NCBI GenBank assembly: GCA_034440495.1
Contig: JAWXCE010000002.1
Coordinates: 58,947-122,946, forward strand
DNA from: JAWXCE01 sp034440495
GTDB lineage: Bacteria; Pseudomonadota; Alphaproteobacteria; Rhizobiales; Rhodomicrobiaceae
DNA length: 64,000 nt
Reading direction: 5' to 3'
Below the pieces are notes generated by a model. That model did no database searches, had not been told where the DNA came from, and saw only the letters and a list, made by a program, of their open reading frames with translations. The stretch's first letter is position 1, and each line of letters starts with the position of its first letter. The translations under genes were made by a program, and so were the position numbers. Of this stretch, positions 18,649-28,025 are shown one piece after another.

Positions 18649-19149
18649 TTAATGCACGGCGCCGAGAGCCTCACGGCAAGCCGTAAGGTCTTTCAACGCG
18701 GCCATAAGCAGTTTGCGGTGAAGCGGCGCAAGAGCCGTCTCGCTGGCCTCGGCGTTTGCCTTGGCCTCGCCGCGTTTTCTCTGACCAGCGGCGGCGTCTG
18801 CGGCGAGATCAGGGATAACCGGGCCTTTTGGCGCAGCCTCGTCGCTTTTCGAGAAATCCTTGACGAACCGGACGCCGTTTTCGCGGAAAATCTTCTGCAC
18901 GCCTTTTATGGTATAGCCACGATCGTACAGCAGGCCGCGTATGCCGCGCAGTAAATCGAGGTCTTCCGGGCGGTAGTACCGGCGGCCGCCGCCAAGCTTC
19001 ATTGGTTTGATCTGCGCGAATTTACTCTCCCAAAACCGCAAAACGTGCTTTGGCACTTCCAGTTCGCTGGAAACTTCGCTGATCGTGCGGAATGCGTCTG
19101 GAGATTTATTATCCAAGCCGGCCCCCTTCATTGCGCATGCGTCATGCAA
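18649..19149 (-). CDS. MerR-family transcriptional regulator
   Basis: 166 residues with a MerR-type winged helix near the N-terminus (FRTISEVSSELEVPKHVLRFWESKFAQIKPMKLGGGRRYYRPEDLDLLRGI, about residues 20-70). A helical region and an Ala/Lys-rich tail follow; no metal-binding Cys is present, so a metal sensor is unlikely. This gene directly downstream of ihfA after plsX-fabH is a conserved order in alphaproteobacteria; its target is not known to me. The start could also be Met-7. Confidence 0.87.
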   Translation of the reverse strand: MHDACAMKGAGLDNKSPDAFRTISEVSSELEVPKHVLRFWESKFAQIKPMKLGGGRRYYRPEDLDLLRGIRGLLYDRGYTIKGVQKIFRENGVRFVKDFSKSDEAAPKGPVIPDLAADAAAGQRKRGEAKANAEASETALAPLHRKLLMAALKDLTACREALGAVH

Positions 19150-19181
19150 AACTGGCTGCCAAAGGCGCTAAAATTGCCGCT

Positions 19182-19493
19182 TTAGCCGTCCAACAGACCT
19201 GTTTTGATACGGTCTTTCATAATATTGCTAGCCTTGAACACCAGCACGCGGCGCGGCGTGATCGGCACCAGCTCGCCGGTTTTCGGGTTGCGGCCAATAC
19301 GCTGGGACTTTTCGCGTATGCCAAACGACCCGAATGACGACAGCTTGACCGACTGCCCCTTTTCTAGACCCAAAACAATCTCTTTCAGCACCAGTTCGAC
19401 CAGATCGGCGGCCTCGTTGCGAGGCAGCCCAACCTTTACGAACACGGCTTCGGCGAGATCGGCCCTGGTGAGTGTTTTGCTATTTGTATCCAT
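19182..19493 (-). CDS. ihfA: Integration host factor subunit alpha
   Basis: A 103-residue DNA-bending protein of the HU/IHF family; it pairs with IhfB to bend DNA in replication, recombination and transcription. TLTRADLAEAVF at the start, GQSVKLSSFGSFGIREKSQRIGRNPKTGE in the arm region, and ITPRRVLVFKAS at the C-terminus are all typical of the alpha subunit. It lies 131 bases after fabH on the same strand and 32 bases ahead of the MerR gene. Confidence 0.96.
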   Translation of the reverse strand: MDTNSKTLTRADLAEAVFVKVGLPRNEAADLVELVLKEIVLGLEKGQSVKLSSFGSFGIREKSQRIGRNPKTGELVPITPRRVLVFKASNIMKDRIKTGLLDG

Positions 19494-19624
19494 CGGCGTC
19501 CAACCCCCCGCTAAAGGAGGAATTTCACTATATTAATCAATGGATAGTCGTTTGGTCAACGGCAACTTTATGATTTTCTTGAGATTTTGACGAATGTGAC
19601 GCAGTTCGTGCCTAAATCTGGCGT

Positions 19625-20602
19625 TTACCAACGCACCAGCGACGCGCCCCAGGTGAACCCGCCCCCCATCGCCTCCAATAGAATGAGGTCTCCGCGCTTG
19701 ATGCGGCCATCTTCGAAAGCCACGTTTAGCGCGAGCGGGATCGACGCGGCGGATGTGTTGCCGTGCCGATCAAGCGTTATCACGATCTTTTCCGGGTCGA
19801 TGCCAAGCTTTTTCGCGGTGCCATCAAGAATGCGCTTGTTGGCCTGATGCGGCACAAACCAGTCTATATCTGTTGTTTGCAAACCATTCGCCTCAAGCGT
19901 TTCCTGAACCACACTGGAGATGGCGTTGACGGCGAAGCGGAACACTTCTTTGCCCTGCATCCGCAAATGGCCAACCGTTTTGGTCGATGATGGTCCGCCA
20001 TCCACATAGAGCTTGTCGTTGTGTCGGCCATCTGAGTGCAGCACCGAGCTCAAAATGCCGCGGTCGCTCAAACCGCCGTTCTGCTTCTGCCCTTCCAGCA
20101 CCACAGCGCCGCCGCCATCGCCGAACAGCACGCACGTGGTGCGGTCTTCCCAGTCGAGAATGCGGGAGAAGGTTTCCGCGCCGATCACAAGCGCGCGTTT
20201 ATGCTGGCCGGATTTGATAAAATTATCCGCCGCAGACAGCGCGTAGACGAAGCCCGAGCAAACCGCCTGGAGGTCGAAGGCCGCGCCGTGCGTTATCCCA
20301 AGCTGCGCCTGAATGGTCGTCGCGGTGGCCGGGAATGTGCTGTCGGGCGTCGATGTCGCAAGCACGATCAGATCGACATCACGCGGCTCCAGTTCGGCGC
20401 GCTCCAGCGCCTGACGGGCGGCGGCGAGGCCAAGATGCGACGTAAATTCGCCCTCCGCCGCCAGATGGCGCGATTTGATGCCGGTGCGCTCCGTAATCCA
20501 CTCGTCGCTCGTGTCCATCCGGCGCGCGAGGTCATCGTTGCTAACCGCATTCTTGGGCAAATAGGCGCCAACACTTTTTACGACTGAGCGAATCATGGTC
20601 AC
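19625..20602 (-). CDS. fabH: Beta-ketoacyl-ACP synthase III
   Basis: FabH starts fatty acid synthesis by condensing acetyl-CoA with malonyl-ACP. The 325 residues show the full catalytic triad: Cys in LQAVCSGFVYAL (near residue 113), His in WFVPHQANKRI, and Asn in HGNTSAASIPLAL. The GTG at 20602 has a GAGG ribosome site just upstream; an ATG two codons later is an alternative. It begins nine bases after the plsX stop, in the plsX-fabH order common in bacteria. Confidence 0.97.
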   Translation of the reverse strand: MTMIRSVVKSVGAYLPKNAVSNDDLARRMDTSDEWITERTGIKSRHLAAEGEFTSHLGLAAARQALERAELEPRDVDLIVLATSTPDSTFPATATTIQAQLGITHGAAFDLQAVCSGFVYALSAADNFIKSGQHKRALVIGAETFSRILDWEDRTTCVLFGDGGGAVVLEGQKQNGGLSDRGILSSVLHSDGRHNDKLYVDGGPSSTKTVGHLRMQGKEVFRFAVNAISSVVQETLEANGLQTTDIDWFVPHQANKRILDGTAKKLGIDPEKIVITLDRHGNTSAASIPLALNVAFEDGRIKRGDLILLEAMGGGFTWGASLVRW

Positions 20603-20611
20603 ATCTTCACC

Positions 20612-21661
20612 TCAAGCGACCTTTTCTTCGCCGTTTTGTAGAGCATTCTGAAATGTTTGCACGTCTTTTGCTATGCTTTCCACGAGTTTGCTAGCCGCCA
20701 TGTCGTATGCGAGGTCAATGGCGCTTGCGATGCCGACGGCGTCAGCGCCGCCGTGGCTTTTAATCACGATGCCGTTTAGCCCGAGAAACATGCCCCCGTT
20801 CATCTGGCTTGGATCCATCTTATTTTTGAGCGCGCTAAAGGCGCCTTGGGCCAGGAATGCGCCAAGTCGCGAAAAGAACGAGCGTCGCATCGCCGCGCGC
20901 AAATATTCGCCGATCTGTTTGGCGGTGCCCTCGGCGGTCTTGAGTGCGATATTGCCGCTAAATCCCTCGGTTACAACCACATCGACTGAGCCTTTGCCCA
21001 CATCGTCGCCTTCGACGAAACCGTGATAGCGGATGGGCAAATCGGCCTTTTTGAGCGCGGCGCCCGCCCGCTTGATCTCTTCAAGACCTTTAACCTCTTC
21101 CACCCCGATGTTCAGCAGGCCAACGGATGGCCGCTCGACGTGAAACAGCGCTCGCGCCAGGGCCGCGCCCATCCCGGCGAAATCGACCAGTTGAGCCGCG
21201 TCGGCGCCGACATTGGCGCCCACGTCCAGAACGACACATTCAGATGAGATAGTTGGCCATATCGCTGCGATTGCGGGGCGCTCGATGCCAGGAAGCGTGC
21301 GCAGGCAGAAAACCGCCATGGCCATCAGCGCGCCGGTGTTGCCGGCCGATACGCAGGCCTGCGCCTCGCCGGTTTTCACCGCGTCGAGCGCCTGCCACAT
21401 GCTGCTTTTGCCCTTGCCGTGACGTAGCGCCTGGCTGGGCTTTTCGTCCATCGCGATTGAGACTTCGGTGTGCATAATCCTTGAATGCGCGGTTAAGTCA
21501 GTGTGCGCTTCAAGCGCAGCCGCGATCTTGGTCTGGTCGCCAAAGAATATAAATTCCACATCGGGGTGACGCACGAGGGAGAGCGCAGCGCCGGGAATTA
21601 CCACGGACGGCCCATGATCGCCCCCCATGGCGTCTAGCGCGATACGAATTGACGTCACCAT
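20612..21661 (-). CDS. plsX: Phosphate acyltransferase PlsX
   Basis: PlsX makes acyl-phosphate from acyl-ACP for phospholipid synthesis by PlsY. The 349 residues carry the family opening IRIALDAMGGDHGPSVVIPGA, the segment ACVSAGNTGALMAMA, and LDVGANVGADAAQL. Length is normal. It lies upstream of fabH in the same operon and 159 bases after yceD. Confidence 0.97.
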   Translation of the reverse strand: MVTSIRIALDAMGGDHGPSVVIPGAALSLVRHPDVEFIFFGDQTKIAAALEAHTDLTAHSRIMHTEVSIAMDEKPSQALRHGKGKSSMWQALDAVKTGEAQACVSAGNTGALMAMAVFCLRTLPGIERPAIAAIWPTISSECVVLDVGANVGADAAQLVDFAGMGAALARALFHVERPSVGLLNIGVEEVKGLEEIKRAGAALKKADLPIRYHGFVEGDDVGKGSVDVVVTEGFSGNIALKTAEGTAKQIGEYLRAAMRRSFFSRLGAFLAQGAFSALKNKMDPSQMNGGMFLGLNGIVIKSHGGADAVGIASAIDLAYDMAASKLVESIAKDVQTFQNALQNGEEKVA

Positions 21662-21820
21662 TCTCCGCCGCCCCTGCGGCCTTGCGCCTAATTTGCTTCA
21701 GCGCGAAAGCCAAACAATGGCGCGACCTTAACGGTTTGAAGAAACGAAACAATTAAATTTTGGTTACCGGGCGTTTCAGAGTCGGTCAATGCACGTTGCA
21801 TATCGAGGGCAATAATAAAG

Positions 21821-22378
21821 TCAATGCGAACCACCGGGCGACTTCAGCTTTGACAGAACCGCAAAAGGATTGTCAGCGCTTGACTTGCCGTCATCGGCGA
21901 TGGGTTTGAACTCTGCCCCAGGCGCGCGGGGATAAGGGTCGAGGTTAACCGCAAGCAACTCGGTCGCCAGCCCGCCCATATCGATGCGGCCATCAACAAG
22001 CGGCTCTGGCGGGTCTGGATCGTTGGCCTCGTAAATTGCGTCGGCGTCAGGCTCGAAGGCGGCGATAGCTTCTGCAGGCCAGAATTCAAAATCGAAATCT
22101 TGCGTCACGACCGCCTTAACACTTTCGGCGGAGACAACGCAGGCCTGCTCTGCCTCGGCGCTCAGGCGACCGCGAAGTCTGGCTTTGCCGCCACTGCGAG
22201 GCGTTAGCACATACTGGATGTGGAGACGGTGAACCGCAAGAAGACTTAAAAAACAGGCTACAGCCTCTTTCTCGCTGGCGTCCGCCTCACGCTCGCCTGT
22301 GAGACCCCTGGCTGCAACTTCCCTGATATCCAGCAGCCATTGCAAAGGCGGCGACGGCAAATCGTCGTCAGCCGACAT
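21821..22378 (-). CDS. YceD/DUF177 family protein
   Basis: About 185 residues of the YceD (DUF177) family, which is linked to 23S rRNA or ribosome biogenesis in several bacteria. The conserved core is seen in CVVSAESVKAVVTQDFDFEFWP and in the acidic stretch with DGRIDMGGLATELLAVNLDPYPRAPGAEF, the family's best-conserved part. I chose the ATG at 22378 (MSADDDLPSPP); it overlaps the upstream bc1-chaperone stop by 11 bases. The frame is open further upstream, but that part only shadows the neighbour. The position before plsX is conserved in proteobacteria. Confidence 0.9.
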   Translation of the reverse strand: MSADDDLPSPPLQWLLDIREVAARGLTGEREADASEKEAVACFLSLLAVHRLHIQYVLTPRSGGKARLRGRLSAEAEQACVVSAESVKAVVTQDFDFEFWPAEAIAAFEPDADAIYEANDPDPPEPLVDGRIDMGGLATELLAVNLDPYPRAPGAEFKPIADDGKSSADNPFAVLSKLKSPGGSH

Positions 22379-22922
22379 TCCTGATGCCTCGCACGTCGGG
22401 AAACTGGATATTGCCCTGCAAGAGCAGATTAAGCGGGAGCACGCCAATCATCTTAATCGACTCAATCACATAATTCGTCAACTCCAGCTCTGAGACACGG
22501 GCGCCCGGCTCGGCCGACTGAAAGCTTTTACGGATCGCTTCGGCCAGATTTTTAGGATCGCGCTTCTCCATCGCTTCGATATAGACCGTAAGCTGGGCGA
22601 AAAAGATGTTGGCGATCTTCTGCACCTCTTTGGGAACGCCGAGATCGCCAACACCAAGGTCGCGCACCATGCTGTCCATCTCGCGAATGAACGCCTCGAT
22701 GACATCGCGGCCCAGCAGCTCGCCCTCGCGACCGCCGAGCTTGCGCAAATTTTGAAGAACGATGAACATGTGTATGACAAGCATGTCGAATCGGCCGAAC
22801 AATGTGTCCGGAACGCCGCATCGCATGTAAAACACCTGAGCGCGTGACTGCGCCACAATTGCATCGTAAATTTTATTGCCTGCTTCGCGGCGGGCGGCAC
22901 GGTCGGAAAACCAACGGAACAT
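22368..22922 (-). CDS. Ubiquinol-cytochrome c chaperone family protein (Cbp3-like)
   Basis: 184 residues of the CBP3/UQCC1-like family that in mitochondria assists cytochrome b assembly into complex III. The conserved text includes VDAIVAQSRAQ-like KIYDAIVAQSRAQVFYMRCGVPDTLFGRFDMLVIHMFIVL and the later LGVGDLGVPKEVQKIANIFFAQL. The alphaproteobacterial relatives sit in the same place upstream of yceD-plsX-fabH and divergent from bamE, as here. The role in this organism is inferred from the family. Confidence 0.9.
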   Translation of the reverse strand: MFRWFSDRAARREAGNKIYDAIVAQSRAQVFYMRCGVPDTLFGRFDMLVIHMFIVLQNLRKLGGREGELLGRDVIEAFIREMDSMVRDLGVGDLGVPKEVQKIANIFFAQLTVYIEAMEKRDPKNLAEAIRKSFQSAEPGARVSELELTNYVIESIKMIGVLPLNLLLQGNIQFPDVRGIRNVG

Positions 22923-23101
22923 CGTCGTTCTATACCCCGGTTAAGAACAGCGTAGGCGACGCCATACATACATCACAGGAGATTATGTTGAAATCCCCGC
23001 CGGTCAAAATTAAGCCTATGTCATGCAGCATGGGGCAATGGATCGCAAGATGCAGCGTCATGTCAACTCAATATTCAAATGAACAAAATGGTAAACCAAA
23101 C

Positions 23102-23620
23102 ATGAAAATCGCGCACAGGCATTTCGTAACTTCGGCCGGCAAAAAACTAGTCCAGGCGATGTTCGTAACCGCCATCGCGGCAGGAGCAGCGGCGTGCGGC
23201 GGCGCGGTCGTGAAACATGGGCATGTGTTTGGCGAGGAAGACCTTCAGCAGGTAAAGCTGGGCATGAGCAAGGATCAGGTTGCATTGGCGCTTGGCACTC
23301 CCGATACGAAGGCGACCTCAGGCGATGACGTGTACTACTATATTTCCACAACCACGAAAAAATCCATGGCGTTCATGAAGCCGAAAATAACCGACCGGCA
23401 AGTTGTCGCTGTTTATTTCGACAAAAAAGACAGCGTGCAGCGCGTCGCAAACTATGGCCTGCAGGACGGCAAGGTCGTCGATTTCGTGACTCGCCAGACG
23501 CCATCCTATGGCGGCGAGGAAGGTCTGATTAAATCTATCTTCCGCAACATCGGCAAGGCCCAGCCAACAGTTCCCGGTCCTGGCGGAACCAGCGGCGGCG
23601 GCGGAGGGGGAGGCTACTAA
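23102..23620 (+). CDS. bamE: Outer-membrane assembly lipoprotein BamE (SmpA/OmlA)
   Basis: BamE is the small lipoprotein of the BAM complex that inserts beta-barrels into the outer membrane. From the ATG at 23102 the protein has about 172 residues: a signal sequence with a weak lipobox ending GAAAC, then the SmpA/OmlA domain with FGEEDLQQVKLGMSKDQVALALGTPD and VYFDKKDSVQRVANYG. The tail is unusual, ending in a run of glycines (GGGGGGGY). The frame is open to 22802, but the upstream part overlaps the opposite gene and its promoter, so I discard it. The signature is clear; the exact start is less so. Confidence 0.9.
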   Translation: MKIAHRHFVTSAGKKLVQAMFVTAIAAGAAACGGAVVKHGHVFGEEDLQQVKLGMSKDQVALALGTPDTKATSGDDVYYYISTTTKKSMAFMKPKITDRQVVAVYFDKKDSVQRVANYGLQDGKVVDFVTRQTPSYGGEEGLIKSIFRNIGKAQPTVPGPGGTSGGGGGGGY

Positions 23621-23629
23621 CTGAATACG

Positions 23630-23668
23630 CGGCGCTGATTTTTCGGTTTCAGCGCCGCTCGTTTTGAA
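23630..23668 (+). terminator. Rho-independent terminator after bamE
   Basis: A 9-base perfect stem (CGGCGCTGA at 23630-23638 with 23649-23657) and a ten-base loop are followed by CTCGTTTTG. It lies nine bases after the bamE stop, between the convergent bamE and hppA genes. The minus-strand side lacks a T run. Confidence 0.78.
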
Positions 23669-23678
23669 GAAAGCTGGT

Positions 23679-25832
23679 TCAATGCGCCAGCACCGCCAGC
23701 AGCAACAGGGCCACGATGTTGGTGATCTTGATCATCGGGTTGACCGCTGGGCCGGCCGTGTCCTTGTAAGGGTCGCCTACAGTGTCGCCGGTAACAGCGG
23801 CCTTATGAGCTTCTGAGCCTTTGCCGCCGTAATGGCCTTCTTCGATGTACTTTTTAGCATTATCCCAAGCGCCGCCGCCCGATGTCATGGAAATGGCGAC
23901 AAATAGTCCCGTCACGATGACACCCAGCAGCATTGCCCCCACCGCCGAGAACGCCGCAGATTTGCCTGCAACGCCGCCGCCCGCAATGAAGTAAATCGCA
24001 AAATAGAATACCACCGGCGACAGCACCGGCAAAAGCGATGGAACGATCATTTCCTTGATCGCCGCTTTAGTGAGCAGGTCGACTGCGCGGCCATAATCGG
24101 GCTTCGTCTTACCGGTCATAATGCCGGGGTTTTCGCGAAACTGGCGGCGCACTTCCTCGACGATGGCGCCCGCCGCGCGACCCACCGCCGTCATGCCCAT
24201 GGAGGCAAATAGATATGGCAGCAAACCTCCGAGGAACAGACCGACGACCACATAAGGATTAGACAGCGAGAAATCGACGACAACGTCCTTAAAATACTGA
24301 TATTCAGCGGATCCGGCCGCGTTGGCCTTGCCTATGAAGTATTTCAGATCCTCGCCATATGCCGCGAACAGTACCAGCGCTCCGAGGCCAGCCGAACCGA
24401 TGGCGTAACCCTTGGTGACAGCCTTTGTCGTGTTGCCAACCGCGTCGAGCGCATCCGTCGTTTTGCGCACCGAGTCGGGCAACTTCGCCATTTCCGCGAT
24501 GCCGCCCGCATTGTCGGTGACTGGCCCGAAAGCGTCCAGCGCCACGATCATGCCGGCCAGCGCCAGCATTGTCGTTGTGGCGATGGCGATGCCGTAGAGG
24601 CCCGCCAGATTATACGTCACCAGAATGCCAGCCACGATAATGATCGCAGGTGCCGCAGTTGCCTGCATCGAGATGGCCAAGCCCTGGATAACGTTGGTGC
24701 CATGGCCAGTTTTTGACGCCGCCGCGATGGAACGCACGGGATGGTAATCCGTGCCGGTGTAGTATTCCGTCACCACAATAATCAGGCCTGTAACGACCAG
24801 GCCAACAATACCGCAATAGAATAAGCTCATGCCCGTGAATGTAACGCCCGTGGCTGTGAGCGTTGTGTTCATGCCAATCAGGCCGTCAGTAACCGGCCAC
24901 AGCGCGCCGAGCGATAGAACGCCGGTAGCGAACAAGCCTTTATACAGCGCACCCATGATCGACTGGTTGGCGCCGAGGCGGACAAAGAACGTGCCCGCGA
25001 TAGAGGTTAAAATGCACACCGCGCCTATGGCGAGCGGATACAGCATCGCGTAGGGCAGGATCGGATTTGCGGCGAAATAAATGGTGGAGAGAACCATGGT
25101 CGCAACCAGGGTCACGGCATAAGTCTCAAACAAATCCGCCGCCATGCCAGCGCAGTCGCCGACGTTGTCGCCAACGTTATCCGCGATGGTCGCCGGGTTG
25201 CGAGGGTCGTCCTCAGGGATACCGGCTTCAACTTTGCCCACCAGATCGCCGCCCACGTCCGCGCCTTTGGTGAAAATGCCGCCTCCGAGTCGGGCGAAAA
25301 TCGAAATGAGCGATGCGCCGAAACCAAGCGCCACAAGAGCGTCAATCACGATGCGATCGGACGGGGAGTAGCCGAAAACGCTGGTCAGCACGGCGTAATA
25401 AATGGTGACGCCAAGCAATGCGAGCCCTGCAACGAGCATGCCCGTGATCGCGCCCGCCTTGAACGCCATGTCGAGGCCCGCGCTCAGGGAACGGCTGGAC
25501 GCCTGCGCCGTGCGCACGTTGGCGCGTACCGACACGAGCATGCCGATAAACCCGGCTGCGGCGGACAGCACCGCGCCGATGAGGAAGCCGATCGCCACCT
25601 GAATCGACAGCAGAAACACCAACACCACGAAAATCACCGCGCCAACGCCCGCAATGGTCGTGTACTGCCGCGTCAGATAGGCGGTCGCGCCTTCCTGAAT
25701 GGCGGTGGCGATTTCGATCATCCGCTTGTTGCCCTGGCTGGCCGCCAGCACCGACCTCCCCGCCCAGACGCTATAAAGGAGCGCAAGCCCCCCGCAGCCG
25801 ATGATGGCCCAAACAATCGTGTCCAATTCCAT
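23679..25832 (-). CDS. hppA: Membrane-bound proton-pumping pyrophosphatase, K+-independent type
   Basis: HppA couples pyrophosphate hydrolysis to proton export across the inner membrane. The 717 residues show many hydrophobic helices and the acidic catalytic signatures GADVGGDLVGKVEAGIPEDDPRNPATIADNVGDNVGDCAGMAADLFE and DAFGPVTDNAGGIAEM, and the C-terminal GGAWDNAKKYIE with GDTVGDPYKDTAGPAVNPMIKI. In the loop that decides potassium need it reads GNTTKAVTKG; Lys rather than Ala after GNTT is the mark of K+-independent enzymes such as that of Rhodospirillum rubrum. The promoter must lie in the 195-base gap after thiL. Confidence 0.97.
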   Translation of the reverse strand: MELDTIVWAIIGCGGLALLYSVWAGRSVLAASQGNKRMIEIATAIQEGATAYLTRQYTTIAGVGAVIFVVLVFLLSIQVAIGFLIGAVLSAAAGFIGMLVSVRANVRTAQASSRSLSAGLDMAFKAGAITGMLVAGLALLGVTIYYAVLTSVFGYSPSDRIVIDALVALGFGASLISIFARLGGGIFTKGADVGGDLVGKVEAGIPEDDPRNPATIADNVGDNVGDCAGMAADLFETYAVTLVATMVLSTIYFAANPILPYAMLYPLAIGAVCILTSIAGTFFVRLGANQSIMGALYKGLFATGVLSLGALWPVTDGLIGMNTTLTATGVTFTGMSLFYCGIVGLVVTGLIIVVTEYYTGTDYHPVRSIAAASKTGHGTNVIQGLAISMQATAAPAIIIVAGILVTYNLAGLYGIAIATTTMLALAGMIVALDAFGPVTDNAGGIAEMAKLPDSVRKTTDALDAVGNTTKAVTKGYAIGSAGLGALVLFAAYGEDLKYFIGKANAAGSAEYQYFKDVVVDFSLSNPYVVVGLFLGGLLPYLFASMGMTAVGRAAGAIVEEVRRQFRENPGIMTGKTKPDYGRAVDLLTKAAIKEMIVPSLLPVLSPVVFYFAIYFIAGGGVAGKSAAFSAVGAMLLGVIVTGLFVAISMTSGGGAWDNAKKYIEEGHYGGKGSEAHKAAVTGDTVGDPYKDTAGPAVNPMIKITNIVALLLLAVLAH

Positions 25833-26027
25833 GACGTTCCGTCCTTATTGTTTTGATATCGGGCAGCGGACTTATCGGCTTTACGCCGCATTGCGCGGCT
25901 GCCGCCCGTTTATTTCCCCCCAAGGCTATAAAGCCATGTGCGTGACCATAAAAAAAATGCTGCGCCCACGCAATAAGCGTTTGGGTGTAAGTTAAGCAAG
26001 GAGTTAGGAAAGTTAACGCGGCGCGCG

Positions 26028-27050
26028 TTAACCAAAGTGTTCATAGCCGCGCTTTTCAATAATCATATGCGCGTCGTCTCGCCCGATCACTTCGACGCCG
26101 ATTTCCGCGGTGATGACGCCGATTTTTGTGAGCCTCACCCCGGCTTGCGCCGCGTAATGCTTGAAATCCGCCTCATTGTCGGGTTCGACGCTGCAAAGGA
26201 TTTCATAGTCGTCGCCGCCTGTAATGGCGGAAATGAACATATCGGCGTTCGAGGCGATCACGGCGAGCGCTGGCGTGGACATCGGGATTGAGGCGGCCTC
26301 GATGCGCGCGCCGCAGCCGCTCGCGTAGCAGAGGCGCGTGAGATCAATGATAAGGCCGTCGGAGACGTCCATCGAGGCGGCGGCGTGGTTCAGCACGACC
26401 TCGGCAAGCGCAATCCTTGGAGTCGGCCGCAGGTAGCACTTCAAAAGCTGCTCCCGGCCCGCGGCGTCCAGCGTCCAGAACAAAGCGTCCGCGTCGCCGC
26501 GCCGGAGTGTCAGCCCCAGCGCTGCATCGCCAATCGTGCCGCTGACATAAATTCCATGGCCGGGTCGTGCGCCGTCGCGGCAAATCATGGGCCGTTCGTC
26601 CGATGCCCGCCCGAATGCGGTGATGACGATGGTGAGCGGGCCGGGCGTGGCGGTCGTGTCGCCGCCGAGAAGGCCGATGCGGAACGTGTTCTGCGCTTTC
26701 TCCAGCCCGAGTGCGAAATCGGAAATCCAGTCGCGCTTGGGCTTGCCCGGCAGAGCGAGCGCCATGGTATAGGATAGCGGGCGGGCACCCTTCGCCGCCA
26801 GATCGGAAACATTAACCGCCAGCGCCTTCCACGCGATGTCTTCAGGCGCATCGTCGGGAAAAAAATGCACGCCCGCGACAAGGGCGTCCATCGTGACAAT
26901 GAGGCGATTGCCATAGTCGGTAAGGTAAGCCGCGTCGTCCTTAAGCCCCAGACTGCCTGGCATATTGGCGGCAAGCGGCGCGAAATACTCTGCGATCATC
27001 TCGATCTCGCCGATGGTCTGTTCGCCCCATTCAGGCGCTTTTGCCACCAT
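26028..27050 (-). CDS. thiL: Thiamine-monophosphate kinase
   Basis: ThiL phosphorylates thiamine monophosphate to the cofactor thiamine pyrophosphate. The 340 residues match the PurM-like ATPase fold: LKDDAAYL near the N-terminus, TMDALVAGVHFFPDDAPEDIAWKALAVNVSDLAAKGARPL (metal- and ATP-binding), GLLGGDTTATPGPL, AAASMDVSDGLIIDLTRLC, and ITGGDDYEILCSV. Its start overlaps the nusB end by 20 bases, so it is translated with nusB. Confidence 0.96.
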   Translation of the reverse strand: MVAKAPEWGEQTIGEIEMIAEYFAPLAANMPGSLGLKDDAAYLTDYGNRLIVTMDALVAGVHFFPDDAPEDIAWKALAVNVSDLAAKGARPLSYTMALALPGKPKRDWISDFALGLEKAQNTFRIGLLGGDTTATPGPLTIVITAFGRASDERPMICRDGARPGHGIYVSGTIGDAALGLTLRRGDADALFWTLDAAGREQLLKCYLRPTPRIALAEVVLNHAAASMDVSDGLIIDLTRLCYASGCGARIEAASIPMSTPALAVIASNADMFISAITGGDDYEILCSVEPDNEADFKHYAAQAGVRLTKIGVITAEIGVEVIGRDDAHMIIEKRGYEHFG

Positions 27051-27531
27051 CGCCCTTGCCCATCTCGCGCGCCCTCGCGTGCCGCGCTACCTTGTCGAGC
27101 ACGCCGTTAACCACGCTCGGCTCGTCGCCGCCATCAAAAAAGGCGTTCGCCACGTCTAGATATTCGTTGATGACAACCTTCACCGGCACGTCAGGCCGAT
27201 GCATGAGTTCATAAACCCCGGCGCGAAGCACAGCGCGCAAGATACTGTCCAGCCGCGACAGTTTCCACCCTTCGGCCAGATGCGCCGTAACCGTTTCGTC
27301 CACGCCCACCTGCTCGCGTACGACGCCGTTCAGCAAATCCTCGAAAAACGCCTGATCGGCCTCCGAGTAATGCTGCCCGTCAACCTCATGGCCGAAGCGG
27401 TGCTCGGCAAACTCGCCAATGACGGTTTTGACGCCGGTCTGCACCAGATCCATCTGATAAAGCGCCTGCACAGCCGCAAGCCTGGCTGTATAACGCGTAA
27501 CGACGAGCGGCGGCGTCTCTAACTCTGACAT
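27031..27531 (-). CDS. nusB: Transcription antitermination protein NusB
   Basis: NusB binds boxA RNA with NusE (S10) and supports rRNA antitermination. The 166 residues are helical, with AARLAAVQALYQMDL-type start (TARLAAVQALYQMDLVQ), LDSILRAVLRAGVYELMHRPDVPVKVVINEYLDVANAFFDGGDEPSVVNGVLDKVAR as the conserved C-terminal half. It lies between ribH and thiL, as in most alphaproteobacteria. Confidence 0.97.
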   Translation of the reverse strand: MSELETPPLVVTRYTARLAAVQALYQMDLVQTGVKTVIGEFAEHRFGHEVDGQHYSEADQAFFEDLLNGVVREQVGVDETVTAHLAEGWKLSRLDSILRAVLRAGVYELMHRPDVPVKVVINEYLDVANAFFDGGDEPSVVNGVLDKVARHARAREMGKGDGGKSA

Positions 27532-27545
27532 GTATTTCCAATAAA

Positions 27546-28025
27546 TTAGTCGTTACGCGAAAGATCGTTGCGAAGCTTAATGAGCGCGATGCAGGCCTTG
27601 GCCGCATCGCCGCCCTTGTCGAGTTTATCTACGCTGGCACGCTCAAGCGCCTGCTCTTCATTCTCAACCGTCAAGATGCCATTGCCGATGGGCAGGGAAT
27701 GCCGCACGCTCAAATCCATAAGCGCCCGGGCGGATTCACCTGCCACGATATCATAGTGCGTGGTCTCGCCACGAATAACACAACCAAGCGCAATGGCGCC
27801 GCGATAACGCCCTTCCGTCGTCCATTTCGTGAAACGTTTAGCCTCGATGGCCATAGCGATTACGGGTGGGATTTCCAGAGCGCCAGGCGCCTCTATGAGG
27901 TCGTACTCCATGCCAGCCGCTTCAAGCGAAGCAGCGGCGCCTTTTAAGAGTTCCGAAGCAATTTCTTCGTGATAACGCGACAGGACGACAAGAACGCCCG
28001 GTTGACCAGATTTGAGAGCGGTCAT
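27546..28025 (-). CDS. ribH: 6,7-dimethyl-8-ribityllumazine synthase
   Basis: RibH joins 5-amino-6-ribitylaminouracil with dihydroxybutanone phosphate in the penultimate riboflavin step. In 159 residues it shows the ribityl/phosphate-binding pieces IEAPGALEIPPVIAMAI, IALGCVIRGETTHYDIVAGESARALMDLSVRHSLPIGNGILTVENEEQA with the catalytic His in ETTHYD, and a Lys/Arg-rich end. It overlaps the ribBX stop by four bases (ATGA). Confidence 0.96.
   Translation of the reverse strand: MTALKSGQPGVLVVLSRYHEEIASELLKGAAASLEAAGMEYDLIEAPGALEIPPVIAMAIEAKRFTKWTTEGRYRGAIALGCVIRGETTHYDIVAGESARALMDLSVRHSLPIGNGILTVENEEQALERASVDKLDKGGDAAKACIALIKLRNDLSRND

Noticed and set aside
22802..23101. 100-residue N-terminal extension of BamE
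   Set aside because: It overlaps the opposite gene and the shared promoter region and would hide the lipoprotein signal.
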